Both the position numbers and the translations under genes were made by a program. Positions 1-9,134 of a DNA stretch of 64,000 nucleotides are shown piece after piece. Location: contig NZ_JASLER010000054.1 of NCBI RefSeq assembly GCF_030151085.1, forward strand, positions 8,577-72,576, written 5' to 3'. The stretch's first letter is position 1. Every line of letters begins with the position of its first letter. Below the pieces are notes generated by a model. That model did not search any database, was not told where the DNA came from, and saw only the letters and a program-made list of their open reading frames with translations. Source of the DNA: Bacteroides sp. (GTDB taxonomy: Bacteria; Bacteroidota; Bacteroidia; Bacteroidales; Bacteroidaceae).

Positions 1-19
1 TCATAATCTGTTCTTTTTT

Positions 20-2422
20 TTAGTTTCCAATAGTAAAGGTCACAAAGTATTCGGGAATAATCTGTATTCCATTCAGCCGGCATATACCACCTTTTGAAAA
101 ATCAAGTTTGACATCTTCCGGCAGATCCTGCAAATAAGTGGCATTGCCGTACAATTGTTGTAGGTAGAAATAAATACCATCCTTTTGGATTGCATCGGCA
201 TAACGCTTTAAACCTATTTTCCACGGAGTCCCGTTATAAAAATTATCCGTTATCATTTTCCCATTGATAAATGCTGCTCCGGTATCTCCTACATAATCAA
301 TAGAAAGAATTAAGTCGCTCACATCCTTAAAAGAGTCTTTGGATAAGTTGATTTGAAAACGTCTATCACTAGCAGTGTAAATATCGGGAGTGATAGTTAT
401 TTCTTTGGGAGTGAATGATATTCTACTAAAATATTTTTGTTTGTTAGACCGCAAAGATGTTTTCGAAGCAACAGGGCTGGCTGGAAATATCACTACTTGT
501 ATTTGAGAGTCGATAGATTGCAACCTAACTTCTGTATTCTCTTGCAGTATATCAGCAGAAGTTATCAACAACTTCTCTTCTGTTCCGGTACTCACTTTGC
601 AAGCATTCAAAGCCTGTGTTCTTGTTAAAGTTGTGATTAGTATCTCATTCTCGGCTACGGATTGTAATTTCACTGTACTCTCAAGTCCTGGAGTTGGTAC
701 CAGTTTTTTAATCCCGCCTTTCAATGTCTTTTTGTCGAAAATATACTCCGGCTTCAAGCCATCGGGTGCGAAGAAGAAATAATGGGTTATTCCTTTTTGA
801 GTGATCTTAGCAAGAGGTTGCACAGTTGCCGACTTCAAAAGTATACCGTCCAAATCCATGTTGAAAGGAAGAATAGCACTTACATCTTTCTCTATTGTCA
901 TTGTTCCTTGTTGCGGAAAACGAATAGCCTCATCTGACAAATTCAGCGTAAGATCGACTCCAGTCAAAGCTTTACGATCAGAATGATCCTGAAAATTCGT
1001 CAAGATGATAAAGCCTGAATCTCCTTTCTTGCGTACTGCATATCTGAGTGTATGAGTATTTGCGGGCATGATAGTGTCATATTGTTCCGGCAGCACCACT
1101 CCCATAGGAGCCAATAGATGCCCGAAATCATTTACAAAGTTATGCACGATGCGTAGAGCACGATAAGAGTCGCGTGTATGTCCAAACTCACCAATAGGGG
1201 CTTGAAAATCATAAGACATTTTAGGTACACCTGAAGCTTCGTCACTCAAGAATCCACATTTTCCTTGGGGAGTAATTCCACCATGATACATATAATAGCC
1301 TATTCCGTTGGCGCCACTACCCAACGAACGTATCATTAGCCCCTCTCCCGCTTCGGCAGGAATACGAGGTCTCCGACCATAAGTCATCTGAATACCAACT
1401 CCCATCTCTGCGCAGAATGATGGATAGCGATGTCCTTCGTAACGCACCGGAGAATAGTCGGGAGTAGTATGAATATCCTTGAATAGATAAAATGGCGAAG
1501 TAGTTATCTCCGCCCAAGTAGGATATGTGTAGGCAGCTGTTACAGGAATCACTTCTTGCGGTATGATAGCTGCATTCCCCCAGCCGGTGGCCGTGTATAG
1601 AGGTACTTCTATTCCATGAGATGTGGCTATTTCTTTTAAGGTTTTCATGTGTTGGTTACCTGCTTCAGGGCTTTGAATATCCTGTTCTTGCACGGATACG
1701 CCAAATTTGGTATTCTGTACATCATAGTCTGCTACGGTATAATCTATCGGTTGATCTGGATAGCGGATACCCCACGGAGCAGCCGAATGCTGAAGTTCAT
1801 TTTCTAGTTGTACGCCGATAATGCCACCGCCATCTTTATAATACAGTCCCTTTAATTGAGCAGCAATAGCTGCATAGAGTCTGTCTACATACTTTAAATA
1901 TTCGCGGTCGTTGGTTCGAATCAGAAAGGGACGTCCGTAAATCCAATCAGGTATTCCGCCATTTCTTATTTCTCCATGACAAAAAGGACCCAAGCGGACG
2001 ATGGTCTTCATGTTATGCTTCTGGCAAAGCAAAATAAATCGACGAAGATCTTTATCGCCATCCCAGTCAAAGACTCCCTCTACCTCCTCGTGCATATTCC
2101 AGAAGACATACGTACAAATGACATTGATTCCTCCCGACTTGGCTTTCAAAATTTGTTCTTCCCATTGTTCGTTCGGAATACGAGTATAGTGCATTTCACC
2201 CATTATGGGAATAAAGGGACAATTATCCAGTTCGACATAATAGCTATTTACTGCTATGGAGCCACCATTGGGAGCCATGCCACCTAATGTCAGATAGCCC
2301 GTCTCTATCTTTTTGTCTGCAACATTCAGATTTATTTCGTAAGATGCTTGTGCATTTGCCTGGGTATAAAGTCCGCCTATACTGGCAAATAACATGGAGA
2401 GCAAAAGAGTTCTTTTACACAT
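20..2422 (-). CDS. GH35 beta-galactosidase, secreted
   Basis: Predicted exo-acting beta-galactosidase of glycoside hydrolase family 35, releasing terminal beta-linked galactose. The 800-residue protein starts with a signal peptide (about residues 1-24, ending near TQANAQA), so it acts in the periplasm or outside the cell. The TIM-barrel start is clear at residues 70-210: MGEMHYTRIP, TYVFWNMHEE, RLGPFCHGE and VQLENEL, where Glu209 is the expected acid/base. CAEMGVG places the nucleophile at Glu339. The C-terminal half would hold the usual beta-sandwich domains. It is the last gene of the PUL transcript, 5 bp after the beta-helix gene. A second GH35 (9135-11885) lies in the same operon and is diverged, so the two probably cut different linkages. 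The family is confident; the exact linkage is not. Confidence 0.9.
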   Translation of the reverse strand: MCKRTLLLSMLFASIGGLYTQANAQASYEINLNVADKKIETGYLTLGGMAPNGGSIAVNSYYVELDNCPFIPIMGEMHYTRIPNEQWEEQILKAKSGGINVICTYVFWNMHEEVEGVFDWDGDKDLRRFILLCQKHNMKTIVRLGPFCHGEIRNGGIPDWIYGRPFLIRTNDREYLKYVDRLYAAIAAQLKGLYYKDGGGIIGVQLENELQHSAAPWGIRYPDQPIDYTVADYDVQNTKFGVSVQEQDIQSPEAGNQHMKTLKEIATSHGIEVPLYTATGWGNAAIIPQEVIPVTAAYTYPTWAEITTSPFYLFKDIHTTPDYSPVRYEGHRYPSFCAEMGVGIQMTYGRRPRIPAEAGEGLMIRSLGSGANGIGYYMYHGGITPQGKCGFLSDEASGVPKMSYDFQAPIGEFGHTRDSYRALRIVHNFVNDFGHLLAPMGVVLPEQYDTIMPANTHTLRYAVRKKGDSGFIILTNFQDHSDRKALTGVDLTLNLSDEAIRFPQQGTMTIEKDVSAILPFNMDLDGILLKSATVQPLAKITQKGITHYFFFAPDGLKPEYIFDKKTLKGGIKKLVPTPGLESTVKLQSVAENEILITTLTRTQALNACKVSTGTEEKLLITSADILQENTEVRLQSIDSQIQVVIFPASPVASKTSLRSNKQKYFSRISFTPKEITITPDIYTASDRRFQINLSKDSFKDVSDLILSIDYVGDTGAAFINGKMITDNFYNGTPWKIGLKRYADAIQKDGIYFYLQQLYGNATYLQDLPEDVKLDFSKGGICRLNGIQIIPEYFVTFTIGN

Positions 2423-2427
2423 AAGCC

Positions 2428-3819
2428 TTACTTCTTTTGAGTCAATAACTCGGTTATTATGTCTTTCAGTTGAAGTACATCAATCCTTTGGGGAAGAGTA
2501 TAATTCACTTTCGCATAAGTTGCAGTTACGTCTTCTACTACTTTGGGTTGGGGCTTTCCTTGTTGTTCTGCCACTTCTGCCCAAAATTGATTTCCCTTAT
2601 AAATTGCCATTCCTTTTGTCTCATCCCCATGTAAGTGTTCCATTCCTTCATTGGTCAATACAAATGTATTGTTTGAAAATTCCAGTCCGGAAGAAAATCC
2701 GGTATTAAATGATATGGAATGACCTTGGTTACTGATAATCAGGTTTTCATAGACTTTTGTATTACAGAGTGGTATATTCTTATTATACGGATCACACCAC
2801 ACATAAATTCCTGCTTGGGAGTTCTTTATACCATCATTGATGCTTACATTGTGACGCATGATATTATTGCTCCATTCGGTTGCTCCGCCAAATTGAAACA
2901 AACCATACCCAGCCCCTTCATTATTCATTGCCAGGTTGTATTGCATGATTGAATTGGTAATACCCCCATCAAAATCAAACCCGCCACCATCCAAGCCTTC
3001 GGGAGAAGTCTTGTTATCGTGAGAATAGCAATACTGAATAGTTAGTCGGTCGGCCTCATATCCCCAAATACCTACCGGTCCATTACCCGATCTTGGCATA
3101 TCCCATCCATTGCCCATGGCTTCGCAATATTCAACCGTAGCATTAGTGGCATGTCCCACCAGTATCCCGCTTCCGCTATGATTCTCTAAATTAGTAGGAT
3201 TACCTACATTATTCTCAGCAACACAATGACCTATATAAACATTGTGTACCGACTTCTTACCCCATTCGCCCGTTACTTCGATTCCATTAGAACCGTTATC
3301 GTGTACGTATGAATGAGTGATGCGTACATCCCCACCACCGATAATGCCAATACCATTTATCTGAAAACCCGAAGCTTCTATCTTATCAATTTCTATAAAT
3401 CTTGAGTTTATGACTTCAACACCTGTTCCAACATTCCCCTTCTTGCGTCCTGAACCTTTTACAACTACATTTTGCACATGGATATTTTCACAAGCTTCAA
3501 TCTTAATTGCAGATGTGTGACCTGAATAAATATGTGCAGTACCAGTTCCGTAAGAGGTAATGACAAATGGGGTTTCTCGTGTAGCCATCACATTCTTGAT
3601 GTTGATGGAACCAGTCAATATCTGATTTCCTGCCAAGTGAATACAATCACCCGGCTTGAAATCAATCTGTTTCAAATCATCCAAGCTTTTGAAAGGAGAC
3701 TCTATGCTACCATTCGCAACTTTACTGCCACTAAAGGAGTTCACATAAAAATTCCGTGCTCCATTGGCCCAACTTGCTAAGCAAGCTAATAATATAGATA
3801 GTACTAAATGTTTGTGCAT
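2428..3819 (-). CDS. secreted right-handed parallel beta-helix protein
   Basis: 463-residue protein with a signal peptide (residues 1-20, MHKHLVLSILLACLASWANG) followed by the FYVNSFSGS / SPFKSLDDL start typical of secreted beta-helix proteins. The rest is a ladder of Asn/Gly-rich coils (about residues 90-400), for example NIHVQNVVVKGSG, RITHSYVHDNGSNGIEV and LTIQYCYSHDN. This fold is used by polysaccharide lyases and by several glycoside hydrolase families, so a carbohydrate-active role is likely, but I see no diagnostic catalytic motif. It sits 11 bp after the GH20 gene and 5 bp before the GH35 gene, in one operon. It is a relative of the beta-helix lipoprotein encoded at 6160-7695, sharing the SPFKSL-type entry motif and Asn-rich coils. 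The function is unassigned. Confidence 0.85.
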   Translation of the reverse strand: MHKHLVLSILLACLASWANGARNFYVNSFSGSKVANGSIESPFKSLDDLKQIDFKPGDCIHLAGNQILTGSINIKNVMATRETPFVITSYGTGTAHIYSGHTSAIKIEACENIHVQNVVVKGSGRKKGNVGTGVEVINSRFIEIDKIEASGFQINGIGIIGGGDVRITHSYVHDNGSNGIEVTGEWGKKSVHNVYIGHCVAENNVGNPTNLENHSGSGILVGHATNATVEYCEAMGNGWDMPRSGNGPVGIWGYEADRLTIQYCYSHDNKTSPEGLDGGGFDFDGGITNSIMQYNLAMNNEGAGYGLFQFGGATEWSNNIMRHNVSINDGIKNSQAGIYVWCDPYNKNIPLCNTKVYENLIISNQGHSISFNTGFSSGLEFSNNTFVLTNEGMEHLHGDETKGMAIYKGNQFWAEVAEQQGKPQPKVVEDVTATYAKVNYTLPQRIDVLQLKDIITELLTQKK

Positions 3820-3830
3820 AATTCTTTGTT

Positions 3831-6125
3831 TTAATAGACTTCTATTTCATCCAGTGCAATTGAAGCCGAACCATTTGGATAAGGATAATCTGCCGGTAAT
3901 TCCGTTTGTCCATTAATCACGAGTTTCAGATAACGTCCTTCTTTTCCATTCGTATTTACATAGTTATGATAAATTTCCTTCATTCCTTTATAGATAGGAT
4001 ACGAGAAAGTACTCTGCCCAATCGGTTGGTATTCCTTACCATCCGCTGAAAGATAACATTCCATCGACTTGGCCGGCAGTACACTGTTGATAGGAGCTAT
4101 CATCGTACCAAAGCCAACACCGGATACCGTTGTGTTCTTCTTTAAATCAATAACAATCTCCACACCGGAAACTATAGCAGCCCATTCGCTATTTGATGGG
4201 ATGAATCCCTGAACGCCATCAGTAAACAAAGCCGGTTTCACATCATACCAGTCCAAACTCCAAGTATCGGTAGAAAGTGTATAGCTACATCCGGTAGCCT
4301 TGTTTATCCTGAAATTCTTGACTGTTGGTGTTTCCAATACCTGTTTGTCCTTATCCGTCACAATTGCTTTTACACAAGTGTTACTTGACAGATAAATAGG
4401 TTCCTTATAAACTTTTGATTCAGAAGTTGGTTCTGCCCCATCTAATGTATAGCGGATATCTGCATCAGGACATATCGTTTCAAGAGTAATGGCAAACTTC
4501 CCGTTTTCGTTGTTCCATCCACTTTGAATACGAGGTCTGAAATATTCGCGACATGTATTGACATTCCTCTTTTGGAAGAAAGAAAATTCTTTCTTTAGGT
4601 TGGCGATAAAGCGTTCACGGTCCTTATTTTCCGGTTGACTCCAAGCTACTTCAGCAAGAGCAAGCAAACGGGGGAAAGCCATATATTCAAATTTCTCAAT
4701 AGTAGCCACATATTCTCCCCAGATATTTCCCTGGATTCCGGTAATACATTTAGCTTCATCTACAGTAAGTGCTGTAGGAATAGGTTCATAATCGTATGCT
4801 CGTTCCAAAGAGACGAAACCACCAATAGTCAATGGTGCAAACTCCGGGTTTTCCTGATAATAGTCCAAATAGCAATAAGTATTAGGAGTCATAATCACGT
4901 CGTTGCCTAATTGGGCAGCTTTTATACCTCCCGCTTCACCTCTCCATGACATAACAGTAGCTTTCAGAGGAAGAGCACCTTCCAGAACTTCATCCCAGCC
5001 GATAAGTTTGCGTCCCAATCCATCCGCTATTTTCTCAACCTGCTGGATAAAGTAAGCATGAAGTTCAAATTCATCTTTCAGATTTTCCTTTTTAATCAAA
5101 GCTTGGCAATCATTGCACTTTTCCCATGAGGTCTTAGGACACTCATCACCTCCAATATGGATATATTCTCCGGGAAACAAGTCTGCAACTTCCGTAAGAA
5201 TGTCTTTTATAAACTGAAAAGTTTGAGGTTTGGGACAATATACTTGGTCGGAGATTCCTGCTCCTGCCATCATAGCAAGACCGGAATGAAAGCTGCATGC
5301 ATACTCAGGATAAGCACTTAAAGCTGCCAAAGCATGTCCCGGCATCTCTATTTCAGGAACAATGGTTATCTGTCTTTCGACAGCATAGTTCACAATGTCA
5401 CGGATTTCTTCTTGCGTATAATAACCGGAATGTTCTTTTCCATCATAATGGCGGGGATAATATTGATCCCAAGTACCGATAGCTGAATTAGGTCGGGTAG
5501 AACCTTGTTCAGTCAGGCGCGGATATTTTTTTATTTCCAATCGCCAGCCTTGGTCGTCAGTCAGATGCCAGTGGAAGCGATTCAATTTATAGTTCGCAGC
5601 CAGATCAATCGCCTTTTTCACATCTGCCAGAGGCAGATAATACCGTCCCGCATCAATCAGAAAACCACGGTAAGAAAAACGAGGTGTATCTTTTACGAGG
5701 ATACAAGGGATAGAAGTATGACTACTATTGCTTAGAATTAATTGATTGAGAGTACGGAGGCCATAGAAAAAGCCTGCCGGTGTAGAAGCATTAATCGTAA
5801 TCCTACCTGAAGTAACGGAAAGTTCATAAGCTTCCTTACCCAACGATTTCTTTTCCTGCAACAAGATATCGGCTTTATTACTTTTATCAGTTCGAAGATT
5901 CAATTCATAATCTTGACTTACTTGTTCTATAAAAGTCTTGATAATGTTATTAACCTCTTGCTGTTTACCTGAATACAAGATATTTCCCTTATGAGCAAAA
6001 TTAAAAGTTCCCTGTTTCTCCTGTACATAAGCCGGTTGAGGAATAATATTAGCACCCTTTGCGGCTGCGCCTGCCAGTAAGAACAGTAAAATAAAATTAG
6101 CTATTGTTAATCTGAATGAGTTCAT
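3831..6125 (-). CDS. GH20 beta-N-acetylhexosaminidase
   Basis: Removes terminal beta-GlcNAc or beta-GalNAc by substrate-assisted catalysis. The 764-residue protein has a signal peptide (about residues 1-24), an N-terminal GH20b domain (about 28-148, including GFFYGLRTLNQL), and a GH20 barrel with FHWHLTDDQGWR (184-195), VPEIEMPGH (256-264) and HIGGDECPK (323-331), which contains the Asp327-Glu328 catalytic pair. After about residue 550 come a chitobiase-type C-terminal domain (DADIRYTLDGAEPTSES) and an F5/8-type-C-like domain (from about 640), which could bind glycan. It lies between the two beta-helix genes in the PUL operon. Its presence means the substrate carries N-acetylhexosamine, as host O- or N-glycans do. 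Family assignment is very secure. Confidence 0.95.
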   Translation of the reverse strand: MNSFRLTIANFILLFLLAGAAAKGANIIPQPAYVQEKQGTFNFAHKGNILYSGKQQEVNNIIKTFIEQVSQDYELNLRTDKSNKADILLQEKKSLGKEAYELSVTSGRITINASTPAGFFYGLRTLNQLILSNSSHTSIPCILVKDTPRFSYRGFLIDAGRYYLPLADVKKAIDLAANYKLNRFHWHLTDDQGWRLEIKKYPRLTEQGSTRPNSAIGTWDQYYPRHYDGKEHSGYYTQEEIRDIVNYAVERQITIVPEIEMPGHALAALSAYPEYACSFHSGLAMMAGAGISDQVYCPKPQTFQFIKDILTEVADLFPGEYIHIGGDECPKTSWEKCNDCQALIKKENLKDEFELHAYFIQQVEKIADGLGRKLIGWDEVLEGALPLKATVMSWRGEAGGIKAAQLGNDVIMTPNTYCYLDYYQENPEFAPLTIGGFVSLERAYDYEPIPTALTVDEAKCITGIQGNIWGEYVATIEKFEYMAFPRLLALAEVAWSQPENKDRERFIANLKKEFSFFQKRNVNTCREYFRPRIQSGWNNENGKFAITLETICPDADIRYTLDGAEPTSESKVYKEPIYLSSNTCVKAIVTDKDKQVLETPTVKNFRINKATGCSYTLSTDTWSLDWYDVKPALFTDGVQGFIPSNSEWAAIVSGVEIVIDLKKNTTVSGVGFGTMIAPINSVLPAKSMECYLSADGKEYQPIGQSTFSYPIYKGMKEIYHNYVNTNGKEGRYLKLVINGQTELPADYPYPNGSASIALDEIEVY

Positions 6126-6159
6126 ACTTAAAGTGTATTAATAGTTCTAGGTAATTATT

Positions 6160-7695
6160 CTAATTCGCACCGATAACATCAAGTACCTTCAGTTCTTTGC
6201 CATTGATTGGTACAGTCTTACCTTTCAGGAAGTCAAGAAGGATGTCCCAATTTTTATCTTCTGCATTATACCATAATGACTTGCTAAATGGACCTTCATG
6301 TTTCTTAAATCCGGTAGCAGGCGTTTGTAAGCTTCCAACATAAACATTTCCTAAATATTGGTTATCAACAGCTTTCTCTTCTTTTACCACTACAGTTACT
6401 TCGGGCGCATAGATATAGTTATTCTTAAAGGTATCACCTTTACCATAAGATGAATCATGCTTGGTAAAATGGAATAAAGTCCGGTCTATCTGCGGCTCTG
6501 ATTTGGGAAAGAGATAAAACAGGTTATTCTCTACCAATGTGTTCTGCGTATATCCGGTGAAGTGCATGACAGGACTAAAATAAGCATCCTCATGACTGGC
6601 ATTTGTCAGATAGTTTCGTAAGCCGTCATTGATACTAACATTGTAACGTACTTTAGTTTCGATATTACCATTTAAACACCAATCTTCCGGCCAGCCGTCT
6701 GTACCGATTACCAGCATAAAACCACCATCATTATTATAACTCAGGTTGTATTGAAAGACTGAATTCTTACATCCCCAGTCCGAATCATATGCATAGCCGT
6801 CTATGATGGACTTATGATCACTAACAACATTAAACTGCACGATTGTATTATCGCTGCACCAAGGCCAAATACCATCACAAGCCTCTGACTCGGGTAGAGT
6901 TCTTGGACAATTCTTCATTACATTGTATTCCACTAATGCACCGTCACAGCCTACCGGAACAATACCATCACCCGGTACTCCGTCTAATACATTATTTCTA
7001 ATAACGACCTTTAGATTCGGGTTCCATTGACTTCTGATCCAATACCCCCTGAACTTGATTCCGTCTCTTTGGCAATCTTTTATATAGCAGTTCTCTATGT
7101 TCATACCAACAAATCGGTTGAAGATGCTGTCATTATCCCTGCCATTCTGAATACACATTCCCATGCCGCCCCCTTCTTCTATCACGGTGCTGCCATATAC
7201 ATCGTGTATATATAGATTATTTATACTCATATTGTGTGATTCGCCGAACTTATCCAATTCCACCCACAGACCGAACAAACCAGCTTTGGGAGCATTGCCT
7301 CTATTAGAGATCTCTATATCACGTATCACCAAATTCTCGGAATTAAAGATATGAACAGCAGCGGTATCTACGCCATTACCTTTCACATGTGGTTTATCCG
7401 TACCTCCATATTTACCCAATACAATAGGACTGTCTTCTTCTCCACTACAAGAAAGGAATAACTTTTCCGCAAATATTGCACCAGATTTCAGCAAGATACT
7501 ATCTCCACCTTTAAGAACCAATTGATTCAGTTTAGTCAAAGACTTAAAGGGAGCCTGCACAGTAGTACCTTTATTAGTGTCATCTCCATTCACCGGATCG
7601 AAATAATAGTTTGTGGTAGTTACTTTCGGAGAACAAGAAGCTAGTAACAGGACTAAGCTTCCACAGAAAATTTTCTTTATGTTTTTCATATTCAT
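6160..7695 (-). CDS. beta-helix lipoprotein
   Basis: About 511 residues, starting at the ATG at 7695 or at 7689 (MNMKNIKK...). A longer reading to 7797 would overlap the preceding esterase gene and put 34 extra residues before an excellent lipoprotein signal (SLVLLLASCSP), so the shorter start is preferred. After the lipidated Cys comes YYFDPVNGDD, then SPFKSLTKLNQL, then Asn-rich beta-helix coils over most of the protein, for example NLVIRDIEISNRG and NSVFQYNLSYNNDG. It is predicted to be anchored to the outer membrane, possibly facing outward with SusD. No lyase or hydrolase signature is recognisable. It is related to the soluble beta-helix protein two genes downstream (2428-3819). A polysaccharide lyase, a GH or a glycan-binding role are all possible. 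Confidence 0.85.
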   Translation of the reverse strand: MNMKNIKKIFCGSLVLLLASCSPKVTTTNYYFDPVNGDDTNKGTTVQAPFKSLTKLNQLVLKGGDSILLKSGAIFAEKLFLSCSGEEDSPIVLGKYGGTDKPHVKGNGVDTAAVHIFNSENLVIRDIEISNRGNAPKAGLFGLWVELDKFGESHNMSINNLYIHDVYGSTVIEEGGGMGMCIQNGRDNDSIFNRFVGMNIENCYIKDCQRDGIKFRGYWIRSQWNPNLKVVIRNNVLDGVPGDGIVPVGCDGALVEYNVMKNCPRTLPESEACDGIWPWCSDNTIVQFNVVSDHKSIIDGYAYDSDWGCKNSVFQYNLSYNNDGGFMLVIGTDGWPEDWCLNGNIETKVRYNVSINDGLRNYLTNASHEDAYFSPVMHFTGYTQNTLVENNLFYLFPKSEPQIDRTLFHFTKHDSSYGKGDTFKNNYIYAPEVTVVVKEEKAVDNQYLGNVYVGSLQTPATGFKKHEGPFSKSLWYNAEDKNWDILLDFLKGKTVPINGKELKVLDVIGAN

Positions 7696-7714
7696 TCTAT
7701 ATATCTGTTTAACA

Positions 7715-9130
7715 TTACCAATTATCGGTACGGAAAGAAGATACTGGAAGCCCGCTAAGGCTGAACAACTCTGGTTCCACGTAATTCTTGAAAGCATACC
7801 TGACTGCTTTAGGATTCCTCACATATTTGGAATATACTACTACGACATCTCTTTCTTCATCTACATAAGCTTCTGCCGGATGAAAGATACGACTATCATC
7901 AGCCACTTCAAACAACATGAGTTTTCTCCCATAGCTTGTAAGCCCGAAGCCTAAATCCTTAAAATAAATCACGACCTTATCGCCATCCACTTCCATTTTA
8001 TCATAGGCCGGACTTTTATATTCAAAGCCCTTTATCCTGTAGACTTCCGCCAAAGCCATCAAGCCTAAACGCTCCCCTACTTTCTCTTTACGAACAGGAT
8101 GAATCTGTTCTACCTCTCCTACATCCAGAATGACAGACAAACCGCTGTTCTTAATCTTATTTGCTGCAATTCTTTGTTCATCGCGTAGATAGGCACCTAC
8201 ATGTTCACCCACTTCACTGGGAACATTCCAAGTGGTGTAATCAAAAGGAGCTATCTGCGTAAAATAGAACGGAAAATCGTTTCCCCATTTTTGCCTCCAT
8301 TCTGCAACCATAGCCACGAGACGATCCGAGTATTGAGCAACATTATACACATTCGATTCTCCCTGATACCAAATACAACCTTGTATGCCATAGCCAATAA
8401 TAGGGTTCAGCATTCCATTATACATGGTAGTAGGAATATTGGCTGCCCATCCTGTTGTTCCGTCACCTAAGTCAGGAACCGAAATGCCGCCCAATGCGAA
8501 GCAAGTCTCCCTACTCATCCAAGTTTCCACAATGGAACCACCGAAACTGGCATTAATAATACCAACAGGAATATCCAGGTTCTTTTGAATGAAATGAGCA
8601 AAATACCAAGCTACCGCACTGCAATTTCCTACATTCCCGGGAGTAGCAGCCACCCAGTCTGTTTTAATATCAGTAAGTGGTTTGTAGCTTCCAACGGGGG
8701 GAACATTCACAAAATGAACATTACTTTTCTTAGAAGCTAAGATAGCTTTAGTCGATTCATAGCAATCTTTCAACTCCATCGCCATATTAGATTGTCCACT
8801 TGCCAACCAAACTTCACCTATATATACATCATTGAAAGTAATGACCTTCTCATCTGCTACGGCCAGTGTATAAGGACCTCCTGCTTCCGGAGTCTGAACC
8901 ATAATTTTCCATGTACCATCCTTTTCTGCTTTACTGGAGTAGCTTTTATTATTCCATGAGGAGGTAACAGTGATTATAGTTCCCACATCCGCCCATCCCC
9001 ATATAGGAGTTTTGGTTCTTTGCTGCAAAATCATATTATCTCCAAAAATACCTGCAACTTTTAGGTTTTTAGCTTCAATAGCCGGTAAGGCTAAAGTTAG
9101 GAAAAATAGTAGTATACTGAATCTTTTCAT
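7715..9130 (-). CDS. sialate O-acetylesterase-like SGNH esterase
   Basis: 471-residue esterase of the sialic acid-specific 9-O-acetylesterase family. It has a signal peptide (residues 1-20), the family entry FGDNMILQQ (29-37), the nucleophile block WLASGQSNM with Ser114, then CIWYQGESN in mid-protein and an EQIHPVRK segment carrying the expected catalytic His late in the barrel. Known members remove O-acetyl groups from sialic acids. Related PUL enzymes deacetylate plant polysaccharides, so the acetylated sugar here is open. The gene starts 4 bp after the GH35 stop and is followed after 19 bp by the beta-helix lipoprotein, so it is part of the operon. No sialidase is present in the window, which weakens a sialic-acid-only role. 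Deacetylation probably clears the way for the galactosidases. Confidence 0.85.
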   Translation of the reverse strand: MKRFSILLFFLTLALPAIEAKNLKVAGIFGDNMILQQRTKTPIWGWADVGTIITVTSSWNNKSYSSKAEKDGTWKIMVQTPEAGGPYTLAVADEKVITFNDVYIGEVWLASGQSNMAMELKDCYESTKAILASKKSNVHFVNVPPVGSYKPLTDIKTDWVAATPGNVGNCSAVAWYFAHFIQKNLDIPVGIINASFGGSIVETWMSRETCFALGGISVPDLGDGTTGWAANIPTTMYNGMLNPIIGYGIQGCIWYQGESNVYNVAQYSDRLVAMVAEWRQKWGNDFPFYFTQIAPFDYTTWNVPSEVGEHVGAYLRDEQRIAANKIKNSGLSVILDVGEVEQIHPVRKEKVGERLGLMALAEVYRIKGFEYKSPAYDKMEVDGDKVVIYFKDLGFGLTSYGRKLMLFEVADDSRIFHPAEAYVDEERDVVVVYSKYVRNPKAVRYAFKNYVEPELFSLSGLPVSSFRTDNW

Positions 9131-9134
9131 CTTA

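Noticed and set aside
7696..7797. N-terminal extension of the beta-helix lipoprotein
   Set aside because: It overlaps the esterase coding region and would bury the lipoprotein signal 34 residues inside the protein.
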